DNA of 22,491 nt. Origin: Saprospirales bacterium. GTDB lineage: Bacteria; Bacteroidota; Bacteroidia; Chitinophagales; Saprospiraceae. The stretch is taken from positions 1-22,491 of the forward strand of contig PWJP01000078.1 of assembly GCA_003559985.1 (NCBI GenBank), read 5' to 3'. Within the stretch, counting starts at the first letter, position 1. Each line of letters starts with the position of its first letter. Below, one piece after another: positions 7,570 to 16,150 of this stretch. Under the pieces are notes generated by a model. That model was given only the letters and a program-made list of their open reading frames with translations. It was not told where the DNA came from and did not search any database. The position numbers and the translations under genes were made by a program.

Positions 7570-8229
7570 ATGTCCAAAATAATTCTCTGGCTTCCGGTTT
7601 TCAGATCGCTGAATGAAATGGTTGACAGGCGAAACAATATGCACGTTGAACTCGAAAGAGAACCCGCCATAAAGATAATTTTTTTCTCAGGTACCCAAAT
7701 GGAAAGACAGATGTTCAAGGAACTGGGTGAGGCCTATCTGAAAGGTAGTAAACAAACAGGTGAGATATTTGACTCCATTGAAAAACACTACAACCAGTTG
7801 ATCGCGGGAATGAAGGGAAATACCAGTGAGCTTTCCACGGAAATTAATGACCGATTGGAGGTAATAAAAAAAATGATTGAAAATAGAACTGAGGAGAACC
7901 TCAGCAAATTCCCCGTGGAAGTCAGGGCTACACAACTGCTAATCGGCAGCTTTCTGGCCTATCACATTTTGAATATCAAGAGATTTGCCTGGGCCGATGC
8001 CCGGGATCTATTTTGGGTAGAAGACGAAAGTTCAACAGACTCCATTACTGAATCTCAACTAGCTGAACAATTCCGTCAGCACTTTAAGGAGAACAAGAAG
8101 ATATTTCCCCTCCTGACCCAGGGTGGATTGATAAGTTCGAAACACGGCGGAAATGTGATAATCGAAAACTTTAGCGAAATCCTGGAAAAAGCCTGTGAAC
8201 GCACTGGTTGCGACTTGATTTTTCAGTAA
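7570..8229 (+). CDS. Truncated, degenerate aspartokinase-like protein
   Basis: A 219-residue cytoplasmic protein that I read as a shortened relative of monofunctional aspartokinase (amino-acid kinase fold). The order of recognisable segments matches: KIIFFSG at residues 35-41 in place of the VVVSA strand, GEIFDSIEKHYNQLI at 64-78 where the kinases have a similar helix, WADARDLFWVED at 141-152 for the WLDARD-x-I-x-TD segment, and TQGGLISS at 183-190 for the QGFIG strand. Features needed for catalysis are missing. The N-terminal KFGGTS motif is replaced by KIILWLPVFRS. The S-x-GE segment has no equivalent Glu. The GRxGSD motif and both ACT regulatory domains are absent. It is about half the usual 420-450 residues. 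The reading frame is open and the gene sits in ordinary context, so a non-catalytic role is possible. Its 3' end faces the methyltransferase gene 6 bases away. Confidence 0.6.
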   Translation: MSKIILWLPVFRSLNEMVDRRNNMHVELEREPAIKIIFFSGTQMERQMFKELGEAYLKGSKQTGEIFDSIEKHYNQLIAGMKGNTSELSTEINDRLEVIKKMIENRTEENLSKFPVEVRATQLLIGSFLAYHILNIKRFAWADARDLFWVEDESSTDSITESQLAEQFRQHFKENKKIFPLLTQGGLISSKHGGNVIIENFSEILEKACERTGCDLIFQ

Positions 8230-8235
8230 TAAAAA

Positions 8236-8949
8236 TCACTGGGCCGGGGGCTTCCTTCCGACCAAACATACCGATTCCAACGAAATATTGAGGGACGGAT
8301 TCAGTTCTCTGGATTCTGTTACCAGATGCTGTCTCAATTCCTCAAAGCCGGCTCTGCGCAAAGTATCCGCCCATTCACCCGGTTCGTACAATACAAAGCC
8401 GTGGTTGGTGAAGGGTAGGTTTTTCATAGTGGATCGACTGCGGAATCCACAGGCCAGTTCACCGCCGTTTTTCAACACCCTTTTTATCTCCCTCAGGTGC
8501 AATTGAGGATTTTGCCAAAAGTAAATCACATTGTTGCAATACACCCTGTCAAAAAAGGAATCCGGCCAGGGAATTTCGGAGCTGCAACCCAGTTTTAACT
8601 CCATCTTTCCATCTGAAATTCTTTTAGCATTTTCTCTTTCAGCCATTGCGATCATTTCAGCGGAGTGATCCAGACCGTGCAGGGAATTGAGGTCACAATC
8701 ATTTAGAACACCGCTGAGATGCTTTCCGTTGCCAAAACCTATTTCTAACCACCGCTCCCCGGACCCGGGTTTGAATTGAGATAGAGTCAACTCAAGTAAG
8801 CTGTGGTTGACCTTGTTCATGCGATCAGTTATTTTCCCGGCATAAAAGCCACCTGGTTTTTTTAGTTGCCGGGCCACAAAGGACGTATCGGGCTGAAAAC
8901 CCAATTTGACTTTGAGATAATTCCACCAATCACTTAAGGGATTCATCAT
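8236..8949 (-). CDS. Class I SAM-dependent methyltransferase
   Basis: A 237-residue soluble methyltransferase of the type 11/UbiE-like class. The SAM-binding motif I is WLEIGFGNGKH at about residues 67-77, the acidic end of strand 2 is HGLDHSAEM near 92-100, the strand 4 region is FDRVYCNNVIYFW, and then comes HLREIKRVLKNGGELACGF. The substrate cannot be inferred. The start at 8949 gives an ATGA overlap with the stop codon of the upstream CHAT gene (TGA at 8946-8948), a strong sign of translational coupling. The next codon is also ATG (8946). A longer form from 8967 would overlap by 22 bases and is less likely. No own promoter is visible. The 3' end converges on the aspartokinase-like gene with 6 bases between stops and no obvious terminator. 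Confidence 0.88.
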   Translation of the reverse strand: MMNPLSDWWNYLKVKLGFQPDTSFVARQLKKPGGFYAGKITDRMNKVNHSLLELTLSQFKPGSGERWLEIGFGNGKHLSGVLNDCDLNSLHGLDHSAEMIAMAERENAKRISDGKMELKLGCSSEIPWPDSFFDRVYCNNVIYFWQNPQLHLREIKRVLKNGGELACGFRSRSTMKNLPFTNHGFVLYEPGEWADTLRRAGFEELRQHLVTESRELNPSLNISLESVCLVGRKPPAQ

Positions 8950-11741
8950 TTTTTCTTTAGATACCAAAGACCAACCAATATAACCAGTCCGAGAAATAAG
9001 AGACGTTCAAACCAGCCGATACCTGCACTGACAGCAATGGGATTATCTGACTTTCCATAAGAAACATATCCAGCCCAATTATAGGGATGACTGTAAACCG
9101 GGTCACCGGATCGGATAAATTCGAGGGCAGATTTTCTAAGCGCTGCAGGTATGGACTCAACAGAAGGCAAGACATCGTAAAACTCCCTGGTGAGATGATA
9201 AGCGGCTTCGTCGTTGACCGGCCAAAGAGTAGTTACCAACGTACTCACTCCGGCTGATGCAAAAGCCCTTTGAAGGCTAAGCGCTCCCTCCCCTGGCTGA
9301 ACCGGTCCATATCCGGTTTGACAGCCATTGAGGAAGACAACTTCGGCATTGAGTTGCAACCGCGAAATATCATTTATTGAAAGCAATTGATTATCATCAC
9401 CGCTTACCGGTTTGGAGAAGGCAAAAAAGGAATACTCCGGGAGGCCCTCATTAATAAAGGCGTGCCCACTTAGATGTAACCAGGCCGCTGCAGGAGCTGC
9501 GGAGTAAAAATTATCCAGAGTGGCTTCGGGACCATCAAAGCCCACTGCTTCGTAAAAACGGGACAGAAATTCAGACTCTCTTTGGTTAAATTCGAGAGGG
9601 GAAAGCGTCAGCTCTCCTTCCACTCCAAAGGCCCGAACCTTCTCATTTTGATACTCAGGAGCAAAAACCAAAAAACCGGTCAGGCTCTCTCTGTTGAGTT
9701 GTTTTTGTAGTTCAAGCGCTTTGAGAGAATAGCTGTAGGATATTTCAAATTCCTCCAGCAAATAAGAGCCCCTGCCGCTCCCCCCCGCAGGAAATGAAAG
9801 CGCTGCGAACGGAACCGCAGATATTTCATCCACGGGAATAATAAGCAGTTTATCGGTAGTGATCTTTTCCATTCCCCTAAAGAAACGGTCGTAGGTTTTT
9901 TGATTGACATTCTCCAGGCGGGACATGTGCTCATTAAATTTTTTGGAATTGCCAATAGTGTTAGGGAAAAAATCAATCTCTTTCCTAAGCCGGTTGGCCT
10001 CAATCGCCAGGTCATCCGGCATGGTATCCATCAAGAATATCGCCCCCTGTTTACTCAGTCCCAGGGTAAAAAAGTTTTGGGTTCCGGGAAAATGGGTGAG
10101 CACCGAATAGCCCCCATCCAGCAAGTTTTTTAGGAATCCCTCATCGGCCTGTCCGGTTTCAACCAATTCCCTGATATAAAGTGGCTGGGCACTGAATACC
10201 TCCGTAAAAAGCGCCTCCCGCTTGACCCGGATAGAGGCCATCTGCTCTCTTAAAGCCATTACCATTGAATCCGCAGTAATTGAGGTGGAGTCCTGCCAGA
10301 AATTCAACTCGAGGAACAGACTGTCATAACTTGCCTTGAGTTTCAAATCGCGATTGAAATCAGTAAGGATAGTTTCGTCCTCTGTCATTCTCATCAGTAT
10401 ATCCTCCAACAATACTGCGGATCGGGATTGATCTGCAATAAAAAGTGCATTTTGGACATATTCCGGGTCGGGGTTCATCTTGTAAAGTTCGTAAAGCGCC
10501 TTGATTCCCACCTCAAACAGTCCGATTCGTTCACGCACCAGGCGATTTTTGGAGTGAGGAATCAAAATACCAGCAATGAAGTGTCGGAGTAGTCGAATAT
10601 TTCTATCTACCACATTCAGAATTTCCCCCAATTGGTCCTCCTTTTCACCGGAATCTCCTTCCATAATTATGGCAAATTCCGCTCGCAACAAATTGGTTTT
10701 CGCACGCAGGACTTCATCAATATCCGAAATTCTGTCAGGTGGCAAATCAGGGCTGAAATCCATAAACTCCAAACACTTGTTAAAAATTTGTGCCGCCCTT
10801 TCTGGGTCCCCCATTTCGAGGTACAGATTCCCTCCGAAATTATAAACCCGGCAGGGGACCATAGGCATTCTGTGAAGAGTACCATCGATTAATTCAAGAG
10901 CATCATCCAGGATAGAAACTGCCTCAGCGGTATCTCCACGCATCATCGCGGCCTGCATCAACAACTGGTGTACATTGACAAAAGTCTCAATATGCGCGCC
11001 GTATTCGACCATTAAATCATAAGCCTTCTCGAGTATTTCCGATGCCTTTTCCGCCTTTCCCATCTCCAGGTAAACCCTGCCATAATCGGCTTTTATGGGA
11101 TTGATGTGATTTGGAGTGACTCCCTCATACTGATTAATGTGGTACATTGCTTTATCCAAATACTCCAGCGCCCTTTCTTTTTGCCCAAGATCTAATTTCA
11201 CCAATCCAATGTTGTTGTAATTTCCTGTGTGAAAATAATGACGGTCAGGAAAGTATTTGTGATCGATGTAAATTGCGCGCTGATAGTAATCCACGGCACT
11301 CTCAAAAAGATGCAAACGCGACAGGGCAATTGCTATATGACCGTAGGAACTGCTTAGAACCCAATTTACAAACTCCTCATCATCTACATTTTCACTCAGC
11401 AGAATATTATTCTCTAAAATGGAAATTACCCTGTGGTTTTGCCCCAATTCTTCATAAATGACGGCCTTTACACTGTAAAAATCAATCAACCATTCATAAT
11501 CCACTTCATCTCTTGACTTCACCTCTTCAATTCCATTATTAACCAACTTCAAAGCCTGCTGGAATTGGGAATCATGGAGTCTTTCCCAGGCCGTATGATA
11601 GAAATCGTACAATACGGAATCGGCATTGTCATTTCCTGAGAATGCAAGGTTGGAATGAAAAAAGAGAATGGCCAATATCAGTGTGATCCGCGGCCAATTC
11701 AACAGCCTGTAAAGCGGTTTATTATCGTTAGAACAGGTCAT
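8946..11741 (-). CDS. Membrane-anchored TPR-CHAT domain protein
   Basis: A 931-residue protein with an N-terminal hydrophobic segment at about residues 17-36 (signal or anchor), a long helical region with at least five TPR-like repeats between about 130 and 330 (for example NIGLVKLDLGQKERALEYLDKAM and GRVYLEMGKAEKASEILEKAY), and a C-terminal CHAT domain. CHAT domains are caspase-like cysteine peptidases. The expected dyad is present: His760 in HLSGHA and Cys807 in LNGCQTG, both confirmed in the codons. Further family signs are GEGALSLQRAFASAGVSTLVTTLW after the cysteine and the closing YNWAGYV. A final membrane helix (914-928, LLFLGLVILVGLWYL) ends in three lysines, so the bulk is probably periplasmic and tethered at its C-terminus. 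Known TPR-CHAT proteins act as proteases switched on by partner complexes; here no CRISPR or gasdermin partner is adjacent. It is coupled to the downstream methyltransferase. Confidence 0.92.
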   Translation of the reverse strand: MTCSNDNKPLYRLLNWPRITLILAILFFHSNLAFSGNDNADSVLYDFYHTAWERLHDSQFQQALKLVNNGIEEVKSRDEVDYEWLIDFYSVKAVIYEELGQNHRVISILENNILLSENVDDEEFVNWVLSSSYGHIAIALSRLHLFESAVDYYQRAIYIDHKYFPDRHYFHTGNYNNIGLVKLDLGQKERALEYLDKAMYHINQYEGVTPNHINPIKADYGRVYLEMGKAEKASEILEKAYDLMVEYGAHIETFVNVHQLLMQAAMMRGDTAEAVSILDDALELIDGTLHRMPMVPCRVYNFGGNLYLEMGDPERAAQIFNKCLEFMDFSPDLPPDRISDIDEVLRAKTNLLRAEFAIIMEGDSGEKEDQLGEILNVVDRNIRLLRHFIAGILIPHSKNRLVRERIGLFEVGIKALYELYKMNPDPEYVQNALFIADQSRSAVLLEDILMRMTEDETILTDFNRDLKLKASYDSLFLELNFWQDSTSITADSMVMALREQMASIRVKREALFTEVFSAQPLYIRELVETGQADEGFLKNLLDGGYSVLTHFPGTQNFFTLGLSKQGAIFLMDTMPDDLAIEANRLRKEIDFFPNTIGNSKKFNEHMSRLENVNQKTYDRFFRGMEKITTDKLLIIPVDEISAVPFAALSFPAGGSGRGSYLLEEFEISYSYSLKALELQKQLNRESLTGFLVFAPEYQNEKVRAFGVEGELTLSPLEFNQRESEFLSRFYEAVGFDGPEATLDNFYSAAPAAAWLHLSGHAFINEGLPEYSFFAFSKPVSGDDNQLLSINDISRLQLNAEVVFLNGCQTGYGPVQPGEGALSLQRAFASAGVSTLVTTLWPVNDEAAYHLTREFYDVLPSVESIPAALRKSALEFIRSGDPVYSHPYNWAGYVSYGKSDNPIAVSAGIGWFERLLFLGLVILVGLWYLKKK

Positions 11742-11940
11742 AGCAAGGGAATTGATTAGGCAAAAAATTCAACGACTAACCAAAGATAGTAAATTTTTCC
11801 CAATCTGGAAAACATACCCTATTTAAATTGTCCTGTTATCCATCCCCAAAATTATTATCCGAACACCCAAGGAGATTGACCACCTCCATTGAAGCATGAA
11901 AAATTTATTATTTGCGGAATTCAGGAGATGGGTTATACCC
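11742..11940. other. Spacer between uvrA and the CHAT gene
   Basis: A 199-base noncoding gap between two minus-strand genes. It holds the CHAT promoter (11781-11812). No hairpin with a T tract is visible after the uvrA stop at 11941-11943, so read-through from uvrA into the CHAT gene cannot be excluded. Confidence 0.6.
11781..11812 (-). promoter_or_regulatory. Promoter for the CHAT-methyltransferase pair
   Basis: On the minus strand, TATCTTTG (11781-11788) matches TAnnTTTG exactly, and TTTT (11809-11812) stands 20 bases upstream in the -33 place. The predicted start near 11775 gives a leader of about 34 nt before the ATG at 11741. One promoter appears to serve both genes of the coupled pair. 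Confidence 0.6.
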
Positions 11941-14748
11941 TTACAGAAACTTTGCAGTGAGGCTTTTTCTGCTTCTCTTGATTTTACTCAGCGGCCCCTG
12001 AAAAACAATTTCACCGCCGTTTCTACCTCCTCCCGGTCCCATGTCCACGATGTAGTCTGCGTTGTGAATAATGTCCGTTTGATGTTCAATCACGAGGACT
12101 GTGTTGCCTTTATCTGCGAGTTCGTGCAGTATGTTCAGGAGATTCAAAATGTCTTGATAGTGCAGACCTGTAGAGGGTTCATCCAGGATGTAAAGGGTGT
12201 TTCCCGTAGCTCTTTTTGCCAGTTCTTCGGCCAATTTGACCCGCTGCGCCTCTCCCCCGGAAAGGGTTGGAGCCGGTTGACCGAGGGTGATGTATCCGAG
12301 GCCGACCCTTTTGAGGGTATCGATAATCCGACTTATTTTTGGAATACTGCTAAAAAACTCACTTGCTTCATCGATGGTCATATCCAATACCTCGGAAATA
12401 TTCTTGCCTTTGTAAATTATCTCCAGTGTCTCCCGGTTGTACCGCTGCCCCATGCAGGTTTCGCAATCGATGAGCACATCGGGGAGAAAATTCATCTCCA
12501 GGGTTTTCTTTCCTGCTCCGCCACAGGTTTCACACCTTCCCCCTTTCACATTGAATGAGAACCTTCCGGGTTTATACCCCCTGATCATCGCCTCTCTGGT
12601 ATCAGAAAAAAGCTGGCGAATGGGCGTAAATACGCCGGTGTAAGTAGCAGGATTTGAGCGGGGGGTCCGTCCGATGGGAGATTGATCGATTTCGATGACC
12701 TTGTCCAGGTTGTCAATGCCCTTAATGGTTTTATAGGGGAGCGGTTTATTAAGGGAGTTGTGGTATTCCTTGCGGAGGATGGTGTAGAGGGTTTCGTTGA
12801 CAAGGGTGGATTTACCGCTTCCTGACACTCCGGTCACACAGGTAAAACAGCCCAACGGCAGGTCCAGGTTGACAGATTTCAAATTGTTCCCGCTCGCACC
12901 GCGCAATTGGAGTTTTTTACCATTGCCTTTCCTGTTTTTGCTCTTGCCCTTTTGGGGGTCGTCCAATTTGAGATAGGCTGCGGTAAGACTACCGTTGGTA
13001 CTTGCAATTTCGGAGGGATTGCCTGTGACCATGACCTCTCCCCCATTTTTTCCGGCACCCGGGCCTAGATCTACTATAAAATCGGATGCCTGCATGAGTT
13101 CCTTGTCGTGCTCCACCACAATGATGGTATTCCCGAGGTCGCGCAGGTTTTTTAGTGACCTGATAAGCCGCTCATTGTCACTGGCATGCAGGCCTATGGA
13201 GGGTTCGTCCAAAATGTAGGTAATCCCGGTCAACTGAGAGCCGATTTGTGTAGCCAGCCTGATGCGCTGGGACTCTCCACCGGATAGGGTATTTGCCCTG
13301 CGATTGAGAGTGAGATACCCCAGCCCCACTTCCAACAAAAACCCAATGCGATCCTGGATTTCCTTGATCAAATCCCGGGCAATGGTAAGTTGGCGTTCCG
13401 TAAGTGCTTCCGGGAGATCATCCACCCACTTTCCCAGTTGCTCCAAATCCATCTCAGCCAGATCAGAAATCCTGGTGTCGGCCAAAAAGAAGTGGAGGGA
13501 TTCTTTCCTTAAGCGGGCACCTTCACATTCAGGGCAGACATCAATTGACATAAAAGATTCGGCCCACTGTCGTATTTTTTCTGAACCTGTATCCTGATGC
13601 CATTGGTTGATCATCCCCGCAATACCCAACGCTCGGATTTGTTTGCCCCACTTCACCTTGCGACCGGATTTAGACTTTTTCTTTCTCCCCTGCCCGTTAA
13701 GCAAAAGGTTCAGCACCTCATCCGAGATATTTTCGATGGGTTTTGAGAGAGAAAAATCGTGCTTTTTAGCGAGAGCCCGCAGTTCCCTGAAGTTGAGGTT
13801 ATCGCGGTACTCCCCCAGCGGAGCAAAACCACCCTGACTGATGGATTTTTTCGGATCCGGGATGACTTTTTCAATATCTACGCGGTGTACTTCACCCAGT
13901 CCCTTGCACTCAGGACAGGCACCGTAGGGTGAATTAAAGGAGAAGGAGTTGGGAGAGGGTTCCTCATAGGACAAACCCGTTTCTGCATCGACCAGTTCCT
14001 TACTGAAGGGCAGCACATCGCCGTCTTTTTTTAGGACAAAAAGCAGGTCTTCTCCCATTTCCATGGCAATTCTCACCGAACTGACCAGGCGGTTATTTCG
14101 CTGAGCCGGTACTTTCAAGCGGTCGATCACCACCTCGATGTTGTGCGTTTTATACCTGTCCAGTTTCATGCCCACTTTGAGGTCAGTGATTTCTCCGTTG
14201 ACTCTGACCTTGGTGTACCCCTGTTTTCTAATCTGTTCAAAGAGTTCCCTGTAGTGTCCTTTACGCCCTCGTACCACAGGCGCAAGCAGTGAAATGGCCT
14301 CCCCTGAAAAGGTGGAAACCAGCAGGTCCACAATCTGTTCCTCGGAGTATTTCTGCATTACATTGCCCGTCAAATAAGACCTTGCCACTCCAATTCGGGC
14401 GTAGAGCAAGCGGAGAAAATCGTACACTTCCGTCACCGTTCCAACTGTGGAACGCGGATTCCAGCCCGTGGTTTTTTGTTCGATGGAAATCACCGGACTC
14501 AGGCCGTCCACTGACTCCACATCAGGTCGCTCCATGGTACCGATAAACTGGCGGGCATAGGCGGAAAAGGTCTCCATGTAGCGGCGCTGTCCCTCGGCGT
14601 AGATGGTGTCAAAGGCCAGACTGGACTTTCCACTCCCACTGATTCCCGTAATCACAGTGAGCGCATTGAGGGGTATGCTGACATCAATGTCCCTCAGGTT
14701 GTGTTCCCGAGCACCTTTTATAATAATCCGGGGGGAGTTTTTTTTCAT
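11941..14748 (-). CDS. uvrA: UvrABC excinuclease subunit A
   Basis: The damage-recognition ATPase of nucleotide excision repair, 935 residues, close to the usual 940. It works as a dimer with UvrB to find bulky lesions. Two ABC ATPase halves are complete. Walker A motifs are GISGSGKS at residues 35-42 and GVSGSGKST near 640; signature motifs are LSGGESQRIRLA near 486 and LSGGEAQRVKLA near 828. Zinc-binding cysteine pairs are present: CPECKGLG near 276 paired with CPECEGARL near 404, and the C-terminal module CETCGGAG to CETCMGQRY at about 737-765. The NPRSTVGTVTE segment is conserved. I chose the ATG at 14748; the frame stays open to 14865, but that 39-residue extension overlaps the upstream gene and is unlike the family. 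It lies 43 bases after the purine nucleoside phosphorylase gene, probably in one transcript. Confidence 0.97.
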   Translation of the reverse strand: MKKNSPRIIIKGAREHNLRDIDVSIPLNALTVITGISGSGKSSLAFDTIYAEGQRRYMETFSAYARQFIGTMERPDVESVDGLSPVISIEQKTTGWNPRSTVGTVTEVYDFLRLLYARIGVARSYLTGNVMQKYSEEQIVDLLVSTFSGEAISLLAPVVRGRKGHYRELFEQIRKQGYTKVRVNGEITDLKVGMKLDRYKTHNIEVVIDRLKVPAQRNNRLVSSVRIAMEMGEDLLFVLKKDGDVLPFSKELVDAETGLSYEEPSPNSFSFNSPYGACPECKGLGEVHRVDIEKVIPDPKKSISQGGFAPLGEYRDNLNFRELRALAKKHDFSLSKPIENISDEVLNLLLNGQGRKKKSKSGRKVKWGKQIRALGIAGMINQWHQDTGSEKIRQWAESFMSIDVCPECEGARLRKESLHFFLADTRISDLAEMDLEQLGKWVDDLPEALTERQLTIARDLIKEIQDRIGFLLEVGLGYLTLNRRANTLSGGESQRIRLATQIGSQLTGITYILDEPSIGLHASDNERLIRSLKNLRDLGNTIIVVEHDKELMQASDFIVDLGPGAGKNGGEVMVTGNPSEIASTNGSLTAAYLKLDDPQKGKSKNRKGNGKKLQLRGASGNNLKSVNLDLPLGCFTCVTGVSGSGKSTLVNETLYTILRKEYHNSLNKPLPYKTIKGIDNLDKVIEIDQSPIGRTPRSNPATYTGVFTPIRQLFSDTREAMIRGYKPGRFSFNVKGGRCETCGGAGKKTLEMNFLPDVLIDCETCMGQRYNRETLEIIYKGKNISEVLDMTIDEASEFFSSIPKISRIIDTLKRVGLGYITLGQPAPTLSGGEAQRVKLAEELAKRATGNTLYILDEPSTGLHYQDILNLLNILHELADKGNTVLVIEHQTDIIHNADYIVDMGPGGGRNGGEIVFQGPLSKIKRSRKSLTAKFL

Positions 14749-14791
14749 AAAAAATAGTGATAAACTAATAAATCCTCTGCCATCAATTTGT

Positions 14792-15634
14792 TCAATCCTC
14801 CAGCAGAATACCCGATTCGAGTATTTTACAAAGCATTTCCTGAAGCAGAGGGGCTTTTTCCTCACCCACGCTGATCACGTCCTCCACACTGGTTTCCCTT
14901 ATCGCCTCCGGTGGGTAGCACTTATTGGACACCAGTGAGAACACCAAAACGGGTACTTCCATGTGTTTGGCCACTAACACTTCCGGCACAGTGGACATAC
15001 CCACCACATCCGCACCAATGCGGTTCAAAAATATGTATTCGGCGGGTGTTTCCAGATTCGGCCCTGCAAATGCACAATACACGCCCGAATGCGCAGTGAA
15101 TCCAATCCCCTCAGCAACTTCCATGCAGCGGCGGTTCCAGTCTTCATTGTAAGTACTTTTCATGTCAGGGAACCTGGGTCCCCATTGCTCGAAGTTCTTA
15201 CCTCTCAATGGGTTGGCACCCATGAGGTTAATATGATCCCTGATAAAGACCACATCACCCATTTCGTAATCCGGATTTACACTACCCGTCACATTGGAAA
15301 TGATAAATCGCTCACACCCCAATTCCTTTAAAACCCGCACGGGCAGTGTAAGATCCTGCATGCTATAGCCTTCGTAGTAGTGAAATCGCCCCTGTAAAAT
15401 CACCAGATTGAGGCCGTGGTAATTGGCAAAAACCAACTGCCCCTTGTGGCTTTGAACTGTCGAAACCGGAAAGCCCGGTATGTCTCCGTAAGGCAATTCC
15501 AGCACCACCTCAAACTTATCCACAATTCCACTGAGGCCCGTGCCGGTAATCAAGCCTATTTGCGGCATAAAGCCATTTGCTTTTTTTTCAATAAACTCAG
15601 TAACTCTCCGGACTTCAACGTAGTAATCCTCCAT
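14792..15634 (-). CDS. Purine nucleoside phosphorylase (trimeric PNP/MTAP family)
   Basis: A 280-residue enzyme of the PNP/MTAP family that cleaves inosine or guanosine with phosphate to the base and ribose 1-phosphate in purine salvage. Motifs are the phosphate-binding GTGLSG near residues 31-36, HKG near 63-65, QGRFHYYEGY at 81-90, SNVTGSVNPDY at 113-123, GDVVFIRDHINLMGANPLRG at 126-145, GPRFPDM at 152-158 and MSTVPEVLVAKH further on. In the base-binding region the family's TN pair appears as SN (LVSNKCYPPE), a mild variation. The start ATG at 15634 fits the family N-terminus. No clear promoter consensus was found in the spacer upstream. It is followed by uvrA after 43 bases. It is the low-molecular-mass type, not hexameric DeoD. 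Confidence 0.93.
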   Translation of the reverse strand: MEDYYVEVRRVTEFIEKKANGFMPQIGLITGTGLSGIVDKFEVVLELPYGDIPGFPVSTVQSHKGQLVFANYHGLNLVILQGRFHYYEGYSMQDLTLPVRVLKELGCERFIISNVTGSVNPDYEMGDVVFIRDHINLMGANPLRGKNFEQWGPRFPDMKSTYNEDWNRRCMEVAEGIGFTAHSGVYCAFAGPNLETPAEYIFLNRIGADVVGMSTVPEVLVAKHMEVPVLVFSLVSNKCYPPEAIRETSVEDVISVGEEKAPLLQEMLCKILESGILLED

Positions 15635-16080
15635 TGTAAATCATTTTACCATTCCTTAAAAATACTCCAATCCATCCCCTTATTTATCCCAAACATCCGC
15701 AAACCAACTTAGGATCACGACAAATCAAACTCATTCCGCACCTAAGATTCAAACTTCCAAATTACATTATCGGTTTACGAACACATATACCGGGGTCTGG
15801 TTGAAACAAACTGCAATGATAAAAAATTTATTAAAATTTTGCGTCTGAATATTTGCCGGGCTTAGGCAATGGAAGCCAATCACAATTGATAAAAAAAAGC
15901 GGACACCAATTGTATAGCCAAATTATATAATGTGTTTATATTTGAATAGCAGCATTCTACAAAACCCAATCAATACACATACCAATCGTATAATTATTTT
16001 TCTTGCGAAGGCGGTCCGTAGTACATCAGTCAATCAAAGGATGGACGATGGAGTTGGCGTGGCAAAGGCAGTCATCTACA
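15635..16080. other. Divergent noncoding spacer between the PNP gene and rimP
   Basis: An A/T-rich gap with no convincing gene; the frames within it have no recognisable family. No tRNA cloverleaf is visible. Two mutually exclusive small hairpins lie at 15853-15877: TTGCC (15853-15857) can pair with GGCAA (15865-15869), or GGCTT (15859-15863) with AAGCC (15873-15877). An isolated TATATTTG box at 15937-15944 lacks a -33 partner. The rimP promoter begins at 16081. Confidence 0.6.
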
Positions 16081-16112
16081 TTTGTTTCACAATCAATTTT
16101 TTCCTACCTTTG
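16081..16112 (+). promoter_or_regulatory. Exact Bacteroidota-type promoter of rimP-nusA
   Basis: TTTG (16081-16084), 20 bases, then TACCTTTG (16105-16112): a perfect TTTG-N20-TAnnTTTG. Transcription should start around 16117-16120, leaving a leader of about 50 nt to the rimP ATG at 16169. Confidence 0.8.
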
Positions 16113-16127
16113 CGGCGGTTTTCAAAG

Positions 16128-16150
16128 GGGAACGCGTGTTCCCTTTTTTT
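16128..16150 (+). terminator. Terminator-like hairpin in the rimP leader (candidate attenuator)
   Basis: GGGAAC (16128-16133) and GTTCCC (16138-16143) form a perfect six-pair stem around a GCGT loop. It can be lengthened by AAA/TTT with one bulged G (16124-16127). It is followed directly by seven T residues (16144-16150). This is the form of an intrinsic terminator, but it lies after the promoter at 16081-16112 and before rimP, with no upstream co-directional gene to terminate. An attenuator role is inferred. Confidence 0.6.

Noticed and set aside
8946..11741. Link between the TPR-CHAT protein and type III-E CRISPR (craspase)
   Set aside because: No gRAMP/Cas7-11 gene or CRISPR array is present, and the protein has membrane segments that craspase lacks.
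14749..14865. A 39-residue N-terminal extension of UvrA
   Set aside because: It overlaps the PNP gene and is unlike the UvrA N-terminus; the ATG at 14748 gives the standard start.
15937..15944. An isolated TATATTTG box
   Set aside because: No TTTG at the right spacing and no gene follows before the much better rimP promoter; kept only as a remark.
15635..16080. A tRNA or other standard RNA gene in the largest spacer
   Set aside because: No cloverleaf arms, T-loop GTTCGANTC or CCA-type end found on either strand by eye.
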